64,000 bases of DNA from an uncultured Lachnospiraceae bacterium (GCA_947625015.1 CANQMR010000012.1:1-64000); one strand, 5' to 3'; positions 33,533 to 42,962 are shown, numbered from the stretch's first letter. Translations and numbers: made by a program. The notes: generated from the letters alone by a model not told the origin.

Positions 33533-34864
33533 ATGAAAAAAATATTAATTCGTTCGGGGATTTCTCCCCTTCAGAAAATCAATATTGAGACAATTATCAA
33601 CCAGAACCGGATCGGCGGAAACGTGGGCAATTTAATCTATGCTTACGGCCTTTACCGCGCGCTTATGGTATCCGATGATACAGAGTTCATTCCGGACTGC
33701 TATCGGTATCCGCTCAGTCAAATTGACAAATATAACGAAGAATGCGATCGATACATTATTGCCTTTGCCGATATGTTCCGCCCGCAATCCGTTAAAAAAA
33801 TGGAAGAAATGACCACCTTTATCGAAAAGCTGAAAATTCCCTGTATCATTACGGGAGTGGGAATCAGGGCTTCCCTTGACACAGATATTCGGGAAGGTTA
33901 TCCCTTTGACGACACTGTAAAGGCTTTACTCAACGCAGTTTTGGACAAATCCGCACTCATCGGCGTCCGCGGGGAAGTAACCGGGGAATATTTAAAGAGT
34001 CTCGGCTATATCGAAGGTAAACACTATACGGTAATCGGCTGTCCCTCCATGTACGGTTTTGGCAGAACATTAAAACGCAGCGAATTAAAAATACCAGATG
34101 AAAATTCTGTTTTCAGTGTAAATATGTCCGTTATGGCGCCCACGAATACCATTAATTTTCTTACCAAAATTTTAAGGGAATATCCAAAAAGCTATTTTCT
34201 GCCGCAAAGACAGGCCGAACTCTGGACGCTGTACACCGGACTTCCTTATGTCCACAAACGGGACTGCCCCTCTTATCCTACCCATATATCCGATCCCATA
34301 TATCAGGAGGGCCGGGTTAAGTTTTTCCTTCACGCAAAAGCCTGGATGGATTTCTTAAGCGGCATGGAATTTTCTGTAGGCAGCCGTATGCATGGCAATA
34401 TTGCCGCTATTCAGGCCGGCATTCCCTGCCTCTTGATTCCACACGACATGCGGATGAAAGAATTGGTTGACTACCACCAGCTGCCTCATGTCATGGCAAC
34501 CGAGGTGGACGAAAACTGGACTTTGGAACAATTAATTGCACATGCAGACTTTGAGAAAATGTATCTGTGCCATGCTGAAAATTTCGACAGATATATTTCC
34601 TTCCTGGAGCAAAACGAGATTGACCATATTTTTAAGGATTCAAAAAACGGACCGGAAAGTGCGCCTTTAGACAAAGCCGTTGCCCAGATCGGGCTGCCGG
34701 AAGCCGTCCCTTCCGCAATCAACCTAAGTTCGGAGGAACTGGCAATCCGTTGGAACAAAATTATGAAAAATTCGACCAAGGAATGGAAGAAGAAGTACGA
34801 AGACGAAGTATCCGCCTCCCTCACAACAAAGGTCATCAGAAAGTTAAAGCTCAAGTTCAAATAG
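33533..34864 (+). CDS. Polysaccharide pyruvyl transferase family protein, 443 aa
   Basis: Matches the CsaB-like pyruvyl transferase family: GGNVGNLIYAYGLYRAL near the N-terminus, GVRGEVTGEYLKSLG near residue 145, IGCPSMYGFG, and the family hallmark GSRMHGNIAAIQAGIPCLLIPHDMRMKEL near residue 285. Such enzymes transfer pyruvate from PEP to sugars of cell-wall or capsular polymers, but some members are polymerases, so the reaction is uncertain. The C-terminal 60 residues are variable and basic. Stands alone between two minus-strand blocks; its 3' end overlaps hemL by 21 bp, tail to tail. Confidence 0.82.
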   Translation: MKKILIRSGISPLQKINIETIINQNRIGGNVGNLIYAYGLYRALMVSDDTEFIPDCYRYPLSQIDKYNEECDRYIIAFADMFRPQSVKKMEEMTTFIEKLKIPCIITGVGIRASLDTDIREGYPFDDTVKALLNAVLDKSALIGVRGEVTGEYLKSLGYIEGKHYTVIGCPSMYGFGRTLKRSELKIPDENSVFSVNMSVMAPTNTINFLTKILREYPKSYFLPQRQAELWTLYTGLPYVHKRDCPSYPTHISDPIYQEGRVKFFLHAKAWMDFLSGMEFSVGSRMHGNIAAIQAGIPCLLIPHDMRMKELVDYHQLPHVMATEVDENWTLEQLIAHADFEKMYLCHAENFDRYISFLEQNEIDHIFKDSKNGPESAPLDKAVAQIGLPEAVPSAINLSSEELAIRWNKIMKNSTKEWKKKYEDEVSASLTTKVIRKLKLKFK

Positions 34865-36136
34865 GCCTGCCGACTTTTTCAATATTTCACAGGTTCTTTC
34901 CAAATCTTCTTCCGTATGGGCAGCAGACACGAACATGGCTTCATACTGGGAGGGCGCCAGATAGATTCCCTCCTCTAACATGGCATTAAAATACCGGGCG
35001 TATTTTTCTGTGTCGGAGGATGCCGCCGACCGGTAATCCCTTACCGGTTCACCGGTAAAAAATATGCTCATCAGGGAGCCAATCTGATTTACCCGGACGC
35101 TGCTGCCAAAGGACTGACGGACTGTCTCAGCCAGTTGTTGGGTATAGGCCGCTAACCTGTCGTAAAGACCGTTTTCCTTTTCCTCCTGCAATATTTTGAG
35201 GGTTTCCAGACCCGCCGCTGTGGCAACCGGATTGCCGGAAAGGGTGCCCGCCTGATACACGCCGCCTAAAGGCGCGGCTAACTCCATAATCTCTTTTCTG
35301 CCGCCGTAAGCCGCCATGGGCATACCGCCGCCGATAATCTTTCCAAGGGTGGTCAGGTCCGGCGTCACGCCGTAATATTCCTGGGCGCCGCCCGTCCCTA
35401 ATCGAAACCCGGTAATCACCTCGTCAAAAATCAAAAGGGCATGATACTGATCGGTTATCCGCCTAAGCCCCGGCAAAAAGTCCGTTTCCGGCAGCACCAC
35501 TCCCATGTTGGCCGCCACCGGCTCCACAATCACCGCTGCAATCTCCTGCCCCTGGCTCTCAAAAAGCGCCTCCACAGACGACAAATCATTGTACTCCGCC
35601 ACCAGCGTATTTTTTGCATAATCCGCCGGAACACCCAGACTGTCCGGCGTCGACTGGGTTAAAGCGCCGGAGCCCGCTTTTACCAGCAGCCCGTCGGCGT
35701 GTCCATGATAGCACCCCCGAAATTTTATGATTTTATCCCGGCCGGTAAAGCCTCTGGCTATGCGGATAGCGCTCATCACCGCCTCGGTGCCGGAGTTTAC
35801 CAGACGCAGCATTTCCATCGACGGCATCAGCTTTTGCACCAGCTCCGCCAAAAGATACTCCCGCTCTGTAGGCGCGCCGAAGGTAAGGCCTGCTTCGCAC
35901 GCCTTCTGCACTGCAGCAACCACCCTTTCTTTGGCATGTCCCAAAATCGCCGGTCCCCAGGAGCAGACATAATCAATGTATTCCCTGCCGTCCACATCCG
36001 TTATCTTTGAACCTTTTGCCCGCTTGATGAACAGCGGATTTCTGCCCACCGCCTGAAAGGCCCTGACGGGACTGTTGACTCCGCCGGGCATATATTTTTT
36101 AGACTGTTCAAATAAGTAATCTGACTGTTTTCCCAT
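34844..36136 (-). CDS. hemL: Glutamate-1-semialdehyde aminotransferase, 430 aa
   Basis: PLP enzyme converting glutamate-1-semialdehyde to 5-aminolevulinate. Visible: KYMPGGVNSPVRAF, VNSGTEAVMSAIRIARGFTGR, FDEVITGFR and the PLP lysine in TLGKIIGGGMPMAAYGG. Full length. Last gene of the tetrapyrrole operon that begins with hemA. Confidence 0.96.
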   Translation of the reverse strand: MGKQSDYLFEQSKKYMPGGVNSPVRAFQAVGRNPLFIKRAKGSKITDVDGREYIDYVCSWGPAILGHAKERVVAAVQKACEAGLTFGAPTEREYLLAELVQKLMPSMEMLRLVNSGTEAVMSAIRIARGFTGRDKIIKFRGCYHGHADGLLVKAGSGALTQSTPDSLGVPADYAKNTLVAEYNDLSSVEALFESQGQEIAAVIVEPVAANMGVVLPETDFLPGLRRITDQYHALLIFDEVITGFRLGTGGAQEYYGVTPDLTTLGKIIGGGMPMAAYGGRKEIMELAAPLGGVYQAGTLSGNPVATAAGLETLKILQEEKENGLYDRLAAYTQQLAETVRQSFGSSVRVNQIGSLMSIFFTGEPVRDYRSAASSDTEKYARYFNAMLEEGIYLAPSQYEAMFVSAAHTEEDLERTCEILKKSAGLFELEL

Positions 36137-36240
36137 TCTGTTCTCCTTATGTGTTCCCTTTTATATCACACATTTTCGCACACATTTCTCTCTATCCCTG
36201 CGCGCATTCCCTGCACACACTCTCCCTGTACATTCTCCCA

Positions 36241-37209
36241 TTACTCTTCCTGTGAAAGCCAGCCTGCCACATCGAGGGCGTGATAGGTAATGATGATCTT
36301 CGCCCCGGCCCGCTTCATGGCGGTTAAGTTTTCCAGCACAATCCGCCTTTCGTCAATCCAACCGTTTTGCGCAGCCGCCTTGACCATGGAATATTCCCCG
36401 CTGACATTATATACGGCAATGGGATAGTTGGTCGCCAGCGATGCCGCCTTGACCACATCCAGGTAAGCTAACGCCGGTTTTACCATGATGATATCCGCCC
36501 CTTCTGCAATATCATTTTCGCACTCCCTTATGGCTTCCCTGCCGTTGGCCGGGTCCATCTGATAGGTCCGCCGGTCGCCAAAGGCCGGAGTGGAATGCGC
36601 CGCATCCCGGAACGGCGAGTAGTAGCCGGAGGCAAACTTGGCGCTGTAAGCCATAATCAGGGTATTGATAAACCCTGCCTCATCTAAGGCTTTCCGGATA
36701 TATTCCACCCTGCCGTCCATCATGTCTGAGGGGGCAATGACATCCGCCCCTGCCTTCGCCAGACTGACAGACGCCTTTGCCAGCATCTCCAGCGTCTCGT
36801 CATTTAAGATTTCTCCCTCATGCACCAGACCGCAGTGTCCATGGGAGGTGTATTCGCAAAGACACACATCCGCAATTACCAAAAGTTCCGGAAAGGTTTT
36901 TTTGATATGCCGGATTGCCTGCTGGGTAACGCCTTCATCCCGGTAAGCCTCGCTGCCCACTTCATCTTTATGCTTTGGGATTCCAAAGAGCAGGACCGCC
37001 GGAATGCCCGCCGCCCTTACCCGTTCTAACTCCTCGTCAATCTGGTCAATGGACCACTGAAAAATTCCCGGCATGGAGTCCACAGGGTTTTTTATCTGCT
37101 CCCCCTCCGCCACAAAAATCGGATATACCAGTTCTTCTTTCCTCAACGTGGTTTCCCGAACCATATTCCTTATTGTCTCCTTCATCCGCAGCCTACGCAT
37201 ACGAACCAT
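36241..37209 (-). CDS. hemB: Porphobilinogen synthase, 322 aa
   Basis: Condenses two 5-aminolevulinate molecules. The zinc-type cysteine cluster DVCLCEYTSHGHCG and the two Schiff-base lysine regions (AYSAKFASGYYSPFR and MVKPALAYLD) are present. The ATG at 37209 has AGAGGG nine bases upstream. Length typical. Confidence 0.96.
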   Translation of the reverse strand: MVRMRRLRMKETIRNMVRETTLRKEELVYPIFVAEGEQIKNPVDSMPGIFQWSIDQIDEELERVRAAGIPAVLLFGIPKHKDEVGSEAYRDEGVTQQAIRHIKKTFPELLVIADVCLCEYTSHGHCGLVHEGEILNDETLEMLAKASVSLAKAGADVIAPSDMMDGRVEYIRKALDEAGFINTLIMAYSAKFASGYYSPFRDAAHSTPAFGDRRTYQMDPANGREAIRECENDIAEGADIIMVKPALAYLDVVKAASLATNYPIAVYNVSGEYSMVKAAAQNGWIDERRIVLENLTAMKRAGAKIIITYHALDVAGWLSQEE

Positions 37210-37242
37210 ACAATCATCCCTCTTTCTCTGTATTTCTTATCT

Positions 37243-38733
37243 TTAACCGGCAGTGGACTGCTCTAAGTCCTCCCTGACTGCCTGAATCAGTCCTGCGCTG
37301 TCGCTGACTGCCGCCACAAGCTGGGCTTCCCCGTATTCCGCCTTAAGCTGTTTTCTTGTGGCATTGCCGATACAGACTAACTTCGCCCTGTCCGGAACCG
37401 AAAGCCCTTTTTTCCTTAATTCTGCAAAAAATGCAGTTACCCCTGACGCGCTGGCAAAGACCAGATAATCCATCTCTCCTAAATGGTCCGCCTGTTCCCT
37501 CAGGGCTCCCGCCACATCATAAACCGGAATATCACAACAGTCAATCCCTTTTTCCCTTAACGCCTCGTTAAGCTCCGCACTGCCCTTGAGGGCTCTCGGC
37601 AAAAGCACCCGTTCTCCCGTCTGCGCTTTTTTTGCAAACTCCCTTGCAAATACCGGCACCTGATACTGAGATGGCATGAAATCCGCTTTTATGCCATACT
37701 CACGCAGTCTGGCTGCCGTACCGCTTCCAAGGACGGCAAACTGAAGCCCGCCAAGGCAGCGGATATCCATATCCTGCCGCTCCATTTCCTGAAAAAACAG
37801 CTCCACCCCGTTGGGACTGGTAAAAGCTATCCACTGATAAGCGTCAAGCCGCCGCAGTTCCTCGCTAAGCCGGGTTATCTGCTCTGTTTTTTGTATCTGC
37901 ATCTCACAGAGAAGAACCGGACTTACGGATAACTCCTCAAAACCGGCCTTCAGTTTACGCCACAACTGCCTTGTGGCGACAATCCCAACCTTGGGCGGCT
38001 GCGTAGCAAAGCAGCGAAGGTCGTATGCCGCCGTCTCTCCGATGACAATAATGGCAGGACTGATTAAGCCCTCCCGCCTCACCTTCTCTGCAATTTCATA
38101 AAGTTTCCCTCTCGCCGCCCGCTGAAAAGGCGTTGTGCCTTCACAAATCACTGCCGCCGGGGTATCCGGTGACTTGCCTGCCGCCATCAGGCTTTCCGCA
38201 ATTTGTCCAAGATTGGATAACCCCATTAAAAATACAAGGGTTCCCTCTAACGCAGCTAATACCCGGTAATCGTATGCCGGTGGTAAGCCCTCCGCTCCAT
38301 GTCCGGTAAACACATGAAAACTCTGGCTGCCGCCCCGGTGCGTTACTGGGATTCCCGCCCACTCCGGCACCGCCACGCCGGAGGTAACGCCGGGAATGAC
38401 TGCGTAGGGGATATGGTTCTCCCGCAGGGCCGCAATCTCCTCTCCCCCTCTGCCAAATACAAAAGGGTCGCCACCCTTTAACCGGACAACCATATCCTTT
38501 TCCTTTGCGCAGCAAACCAGCAGTTCATTGATTTCCTCCTGCTTTTTGGCGTGCTTTCCCGCGCGCTTCCCCACATAGATTTTCTCACAGTCCGGCTTTA
38601 CATAGGATAACAGCTCCTCCCCTGCCAGCCGGTCATAAATTACGGCGTCGCACTGCTTTAATTTTTCCAGTCCGTCCACCGTAATCAGGCCCGCCGCTCC
38701 CGGTCCTGCCCCTACCAGATATACCATACCCAT
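37243..38733 (-). CDS. cobA-hemD: Uroporphyrinogen-III C-methyltransferase/uroporphyrinogen-III synthase fusion, 496 aa
   Basis: The N-terminal half (residues 1-240) is the SAM-dependent methylase that forms precorrin-2: VYLVGAGPGAAGLIT, VVRLKGGDPFVFGRGGEE and IPYAVIPGVTSGVAVP. The C-terminal half (about 250-490) is HemD: LVFASASGVTAFF and VCIGNATRKQL. The fusion is common in clostridia and channels uroporphyrinogen III to siroheme or corrinoids. ATG at 38733 is chosen (GAGGAAAC upstream); the frame is open for another 80 codons but that part is a 39-bp tandem repeat without coding likelihood. Confidence 0.94.
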   Translation of the reverse strand: MGMVYLVGAGPGAAGLITVDGLEKLKQCDAVIYDRLAGEELLSYVKPDCEKIYVGKRAGKHAKKQEEINELLVCCAKEKDMVVRLKGGDPFVFGRGGEEIAALRENHIPYAVIPGVTSGVAVPEWAGIPVTHRGGSQSFHVFTGHGAEGLPPAYDYRVLAALEGTLVFLMGLSNLGQIAESLMAAGKSPDTPAAVICEGTTPFQRAARGKLYEIAEKVRREGLISPAIIVIGETAAYDLRCFATQPPKVGIVATRQLWRKLKAGFEELSVSPVLLCEMQIQKTEQITRLSEELRRLDAYQWIAFTSPNGVELFFQEMERQDMDIRCLGGLQFAVLGSGTAARLREYGIKADFMPSQYQVPVFAREFAKKAQTGERVLLPRALKGSAELNEALREKGIDCCDIPVYDVAGALREQADHLGEMDYLVFASASGVTAFFAELRKKGLSVPDRAKLVCIGNATRKQLKAEYGEAQLVAAVSDSAGLIQAVREDLEQSTAG

Positions 38734-38748
38734 ATCGTTTCCTCTTTC

Positions 38749-38842
38749 CTGCCGCAGCATACTTTCTTCCCGCTGCAATATACTTTCCTGCCGCAGCATA
38801 CTTTCTTCCCGCTGCAATATACTTTCCTGCCGCAACATGCTT
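38749..38842. repeat. 39-bp tandem repeat between hemC and cobA-hemD
   Basis: Two exact 39-bp units (38749-38787 and 38788-38826) starting CTGCCGCAGCATACTTTC, plus a partial third. Each unit is itself made of two related halves. It fills most of the intergenic space ahead of the ribosome site of cobA-hemD. Confidence 0.85.
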
Positions 38843-38879
38843 TCTGTTCTGATACGCAAATGCAATATATTTCCCAACG

Positions 38880-39761
38880 CTAGAGCAGGTCCTTTATCTG
38901 CTGCGCCAGCTCCAGCCGCTTTTCCACAGGAATTGTGCCCTGTCTTCTGACAAGCCGCCCCTCCTGTTCCCACATCACATAATATGTCATCTGCTCTTTT
39001 TTAACCACAGTTAATATTCCTACAGCCTCATGGCAGCCCGCGTCTAAAGCCCTTAACACGCTGCGTTCCGCCTCTAACTCCATATACGCCTTCTGGTCGC
39101 TGATTGTCCGCGCCATATCCGATACCGGCTCCCCGGCCCTTCCCTCTATGGCTATAATCCCCTGACCGCCGGAGGGGACCATTTCCTCAAAGGAAAAATA
39201 CCGGTAAGACAAGTCCGGTTCGGACAAAAGACCTAACCGCTTTAATCCGGCGGCCGCCAAAACCACGCCGTCACATTCCCCTTTTCTCACCTTGTCAAGC
39301 CGGGTGGACACATTGCCCCGGATAGACTTACACTCCGCCTCCGGATATATCCGGTTAAGCTGCATCTGCCGCCTTAAGCTTCCTGTGCCGACCACCATGC
39401 GTTTCCCCGGCGGCGTACCGTCGTTCCTTGTCACTAACACATCTCTGGCGTCCGCCCTGCCCGTCACTCCGGCGATAACCATTCCCGGCGCAAGCTCTGT
39501 GGGCATATCCTTGGCGCTGTGTACCGCCAGGTCAATGCTTCCCTGCCGCAACGCCTCCTCAAAGGCTGTGACAAACACGCCCTTTCCCCCGAAATCCGCT
39601 AACGGCTTATTGAGCAGCTCGTCTCCCCTAGTGCGCAGTATCACCTTTTCCCATATTATATCCGGAAACTTTTTCTGCATTGCGGCAATGACCTGCTCTG
39701 TCTGAGCCACCGCAAGCAAGCTTCCCCTTGTTCCGATTCTGACAACTTTTTTCTCCTTCAT
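38880..39761 (-). CDS. hemC: Hydroxymethylbilane synthase, 293 aa
   Basis: Polymerises porphobilinogen. Starts MKEKKVVRIGTRGSLLAVAQTEQV; contains HSAKDMPTELAPG, ATSL-like VVGTGSLRRQMQL, and the dipyrromethane-binding Cys in LDAGCHEAVG. ATG at 39761 replaces an upstream TTG. Confidence 0.95.
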   Translation of the reverse strand: MKEKKVVRIGTRGSLLAVAQTEQVIAAMQKKFPDIIWEKVILRTRGDELLNKPLADFGGKGVFVTAFEEALRQGSIDLAVHSAKDMPTELAPGMVIAGVTGRADARDVLVTRNDGTPPGKRMVVGTGSLRRQMQLNRIYPEAECKSIRGNVSTRLDKVRKGECDGVVLAAAGLKRLGLLSEPDLSYRYFSFEEMVPSGGQGIIAIEGRAGEPVSDMARTISDQKAYMELEAERSVLRALDAGCHEAVGILTVVKKEQMTYYVMWEQEGRLVRRQGTIPVEKRLELAQQIKDLL

Positions 39762-39840
39762 CTTATCCACCCGCAAATCCCCGCTATCTTCCTACACCGG
39801 CCGTCTTCCATACTTCCCCGGCATTATCCTGCCGCAGCCC

Positions 39841-40455
39841 TTACTCCAAATAGGGCTCAAGATATGCGCGTACCACATCCTCCGGCAGTTCCCCGTCATG
39901 GCTGTCCGCATAGCGCAGAAGCGTTTCAAAAAGCGCCTTCCTGTCCTTTGCTGACGGAACCCGGTCAAGAATCTCCTCCCGGTACCGAGACAGACCGGTA
40001 ATCATCTTACCATAATATTCCGGTATGTATTCCTTAAGCCTCTTTTTCACATACGCCGCCGCTGCCGGACTGCTGCCGCCTGTGGAGACGGCAACCAGCA
40101 AATCCTCATTTTGAATCAGGGCGGGAAAAATAAAAGAGCACGCCTCCTTATCATCCACCGCGTTTACCGGAATATTTTCTTCATGGCAGAGTCCTGCAAT
40201 GCGCCGGTTTAATTCCGGATTATCCGTAGCCGCCACCACAAAATCCATTCCCTCAATATCCGTATCCGCAAACTGCCGCCGGCAGCAGGTTACGCCTGCA
40301 AGCTCCTGCAATTCCGGACAGATTGTCTCTGCAATAATTAAAATGTCTACGCCGAACCCCGCCAGAACAGACGCCTTTTGAAAGGCAATCCGGCCGCCTC
40401 CGGCCACAAGACATTTTTTATCTTCAATGTCAACCATAAATGGAAAATACGCCAT
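39841..40455 (-). CDS. sirC: Precorrin-2 dehydrogenase/sirohydrochlorin ferrochelatase, 204 aa
   Basis: Met8p/CysG N-terminal-type protein: FPFMVDIEDKKCLVAGGGRIAFQKA (NAD site) and VAVSTGGSSPAAAAYVKKRL. It oxidises precorrin-2 and, in bifunctional members, inserts iron to give siroheme. Overlaps hemA by 26 bp. Its product would serve the sulfite reductase at 21599-22462. Confidence 0.93.
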   Translation of the reverse strand: MAYFPFMVDIEDKKCLVAGGGRIAFQKASVLAGFGVDILIIAETICPELQELAGVTCCRRQFADTDIEGMDFVVAATDNPELNRRIAGLCHEENIPVNAVDDKEACSFIFPALIQNEDLLVAVSTGGSSPAAAAYVKKRLKEYIPEYYGKMITGLSRYREEILDRVPSAKDRKALFETLLRYADSHDGELPEDVVRAYLEPYLE

Positions 40456-41635
40456 CTCGTTCTCCTATATCCCCTGCAAATCCTTCCTGCTCGCAAATCC
40501 GCTCAAAAACCTTAATGAGCTGCTCGCTGTCCAACACTTCCCGCAGATAATAAATCATTTTCTGAAACCAGGGTTCTTCAAAGCGGTCCGCCATTTTCTG
40601 CTGGAAATCCCGCAGGTAAAGTTTTTTCATTATCTCCTCTAAACATTCATTCAAAATCCCTTCTACCTTTTCCATCTCTCCTAGCTTAACCGCATTATTC
40701 TCCACTGACAGCGTCTTAAAATGGTCGATGTCTAAGAGGGTGACGCCCTCGGCATATTTGAGGTCTCTGTCAATATCCCTGGGTACGCCCAAATCCACTA
40801 AAAGACAGGGCTCTCCCTTCGCCGCCTCCACAAACGCCTCTCTGGTCAGCGTATAATGCGGGCTGGCCGTTACGCTGACCACCGCCTTTACCGTTGACAC
40901 AGCGTCATAGCGGTTCTCAAAATCCACCCATTCCGGGCCCCCTTCCTTGACAAAAAACAGCCCTTCCTCATTATGCCGCCTGCGGCTGGTTCCCACAACC
41001 GCTATCCCCTTTGCCAGCAAATCCTTGACGACAATGGAGCCCATTTTTCCGGTGGCCCCGATTACCAGCACTTTTCCGGGCGTATCCGCCTGTCCGTCTC
41101 CGGCGGCCTGCTCCCTTAAATATTTCTCCACCGCATTCGCCGTCAGGGTGCCGATGGAAACCGGCGTATTGGACAGCTTGGTCTCAGACTTAGACAGCTT
41201 CGCACAGTTAAAGGCCCCCTGAAAAATGATATTCATTTCTCCATTGGTCAGTCCGGTTCTGTCCGCATTTAGATACGCCTCTTTTACCTGATGTAAAATC
41301 TCATCCTCTCCTAACACCATGGAATCCAATCCGCATACCACCCGGAACAGATGCCGGACCGCCTGCTTTCCCTGATAGTGCAGACAGTAATTCCTAATCT
41401 CCTCCCCGGAAATCTCCTTCCAGTCCGACAGGGCCTCTTCCATTTCCTCTATAATGCAGGAAGTCCCGGTAAAATAGAACTCGCTCCGGTTACAGGTAGA
41501 TACAATCACGCCGCCGGTAATTTTCCCCTTCTTGACAAGTCCCGCCAGAAATGCAGTCTGCTCCTCCGATGTAAATGCAAAACGCTGCCGTATCTCCAAT
41601 GGTGTTTTCTTATAGCTTACACTGATGCAAAACAT
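40430..41635 (-). CDS. hemA: Glutamyl-tRNA reductase, 401 aa
   Basis: First enzyme of the C5 tetrapyrrole route. N-terminal ISVSYKKTPLEIRQRFAF, catalytic Cys in VSTCNRSEFYF, dinucleotide site VLVIGATGKMGSIVVKDL, and a C-terminal dimerisation helix. Somewhat divergent, as clostridial HemA usually is. Starts 15 bp after the LysR stop. Confidence 0.94.
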   Translation of the reverse strand: MFCISVSYKKTPLEIRQRFAFTSEEQTAFLAGLVKKGKITGGVIVSTCNRSEFYFTGTSCIIEEMEEALSDWKEISGEEIRNYCLHYQGKQAVRHLFRVVCGLDSMVLGEDEILHQVKEAYLNADRTGLTNGEMNIIFQGAFNCAKLSKSETKLSNTPVSIGTLTANAVEKYLREQAAGDGQADTPGKVLVIGATGKMGSIVVKDLLAKGIAVVGTSRRRHNEEGLFFVKEGGPEWVDFENRYDAVSTVKAVVSVTASPHYTLTREAFVEAAKGEPCLLVDLGVPRDIDRDLKYAEGVTLLDIDHFKTLSVENNAVKLGEMEKVEGILNECLEEIMKKLYLRDFQQKMADRFEEPWFQKMIYYLREVLDSEQLIKVFERICEQEGFAGDIGERDGVFSIYG

Positions 41636-41650
41636 ATTTTCTCCCCTACT

Positions 41651-42562
41651 CTAATCTAAAGCTTTATCCTTGTATTTTGCAATCTCCTCCAAATATTTTT
41701 TCCCCAAAGGGCTGATTGCCACGCCCTTTCTGACCAGATAGCCAATCGTCATGATCTCGTCCGAATCCAGCCTTACCGCGCAGTAGTCCTCGCCGTTTAA
41801 TTCCTCGCAGATAATGCCGGAGCATAAGGTATACCCGTTCATGCCCACCATGAGATTCAGCAAAGTAGCCCGGTCGTTGCCTTTGATAATCCGTTTGTAA
41901 TTGTAAGTGCTCAACACCTCCTCCGCAAAATAAAAGGAATTGTTGCCGCCCTGGTCAAAGGACAGGCAGGGATATTCCTCCAATTCCTGCATAGTAATAA
42001 TTTTATGAGAAGCCAGCGGGTGGCTTTTGCTTAAGTACACATAGATATGACAGCTCAACAGCTCGTGGAATTCCAGATTGCTTTCATGGAACATTTTCTC
42101 TAACACCTTGCGGTTAAACTCATTGATATATAAAATCCCTATCTCACTTTTGAAATTCTTCACATCTTCAATCACATCACAGGTCTTTGTCTCCCGGACT
42201 GCGAACTCATACTCATCCATGCCAAACTGCTTTACCATTTCCATAAATGCATTGACCGCAAAGGTATAATGCTGCATGGACACGCTGAATTTCTTCTTTA
42301 CCGTCTCTTTCTTCAGGTATTTTGCCTCCATCAGCCCGTACTGTTCCACCACCTGCCTCGCATAGCCGATAAATTCCTCTCCCGCCGGGGTGAGAAAAAT
42401 TCCCCGGTTGGTCCGGCGAAACACTTCAACGCCAATCTCATCCTCTAATTCCCGGATGGATGCGGACAGGCTGGGCTGGGAAATAAACAGCGTTCTTGCC
42501 GCCTCGCTCATGGAGGCCGCCTGGGCTACGGTAATCGCATATCTAAGCTGTGACAGTGTCAT
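41651..42562 (-). CDS. LysR-family regulator at the head of the tetrapyrrole operon, 303 aa
   Basis: Winged helix at residues 1-60 (MTLSQLRYAITVAQAASMSEAARTLFISQPSLSASIRELE, then LFRRTNRGI-like), effector domain from about 90. The ATG at 42562 is chosen because AAGGAGAG lies six bases before it. Likely cotranscribed with hemA; may control tetrapyrrole or sulfur genes in the manner of CysB-type LysR proteins. No inverted-repeat operator was recognised. Confidence 0.92.
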   Translation of the reverse strand: MTLSQLRYAITVAQAASMSEAARTLFISQPSLSASIRELEDEIGVEVFRRTNRGIFLTPAGEEFIGYARQVVEQYGLMEAKYLKKETVKKKFSVSMQHYTFAVNAFMEMVKQFGMDEYEFAVRETKTCDVIEDVKNFKSEIGILYINEFNRKVLEKMFHESNLEFHELLSCHIYVYLSKSHPLASHKIITMQELEEYPCLSFDQGGNNSFYFAEEVLSTYNYKRIIKGNDRATLLNLMVGMNGYTLCSGIICEELNGEDYCAVRLDSDEIMTIGYLVRKGVAISPLGKKYLEEIAKYKDKALD

Positions 42563-42590
42563 CGTACTCTCTCCTTGTTTTGCTAAAATC

Positions 42591-42697
42591 GTGCTCATAT
42601 TATATCAGTCAACTAAGTTCGCTTTGCTCACTAAGGTGCCTGATATTACTCGCACTAAATTCGTGCTCCGCACTCATTAAGTGCTCATATTATATCA
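42591..42697. repeat. 17-bp direct repeat enclosing a 73-bp insert in the LysR leader
   Basis: GTGCTCATATTATATCA occurs at 42591-42607 and 42681-42697. Between them is a patterned stretch with repeated (A)CTAAnTTCG and TGCTC/TGCTCCGCAC words. The right copy provides the -10 box of the LysR promoter. Confidence 0.7.
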
Positions 42698-42718
42698 CCT
42701 ACAAATGGAGCATGTCCA
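42689..42718 (-). promoter_or_regulatory. Promoter of the LysR/tetrapyrrole operon
   Basis: TGGACA, 18-bp spacer, TATAAT on the minus strand, giving a leader of about 120 nt that contains the repeat block. Confidence 0.6.
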
Positions 42719-42902
42719 GTTATACCTCATTCTCCACACAAGATGTAGTAAACTTATATTTGGGGCGGGCTTGGCGGATAATCCGCAAAAGTGCGGTATA
42801 GTCAAGGATTTTCTACAATATTTGCAGTTAAACATGTCGAAGTATACATAATAACAGAACAGAATTTGTCGAATTTCAATGAAAAGTGCGGCATAATGGT
42901 AC

Positions 42903-42930
42903 TTTATAACGGCACTAAATATGGTATTAT
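42903..42930 (+). promoter_or_regulatory. Promoter of the Spo0E-like gene
   Basis: TTTATA, 16-bp spacer, TATTAT, 32 bp ahead of the start codon. The preceding interval 42720-42900 holds no gene. Confidence 0.45.
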
Positions 42931-42962
42931 CATAATGTAAATTACATAAAGGAGGAAACGAC

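Noticed and set aside
38749-38842. Short CRISPR array
   Set aside because: Units are directly adjacent without spacers and no cas genes are present.
38734-38973. N-terminal extension of the cobA-hemD protein with repeated RQES/REES units
   Set aside because: It translates the 39-bp tandem repeat and overlaps hemC; the family start with its ribosome site is at 38733.
42608-42680. Miniature transposable element between 17-bp repeats
   Set aside because: No terminal inverted repeats, and a 17-bp duplication is not typical of such elements; a local duplication is simpler.
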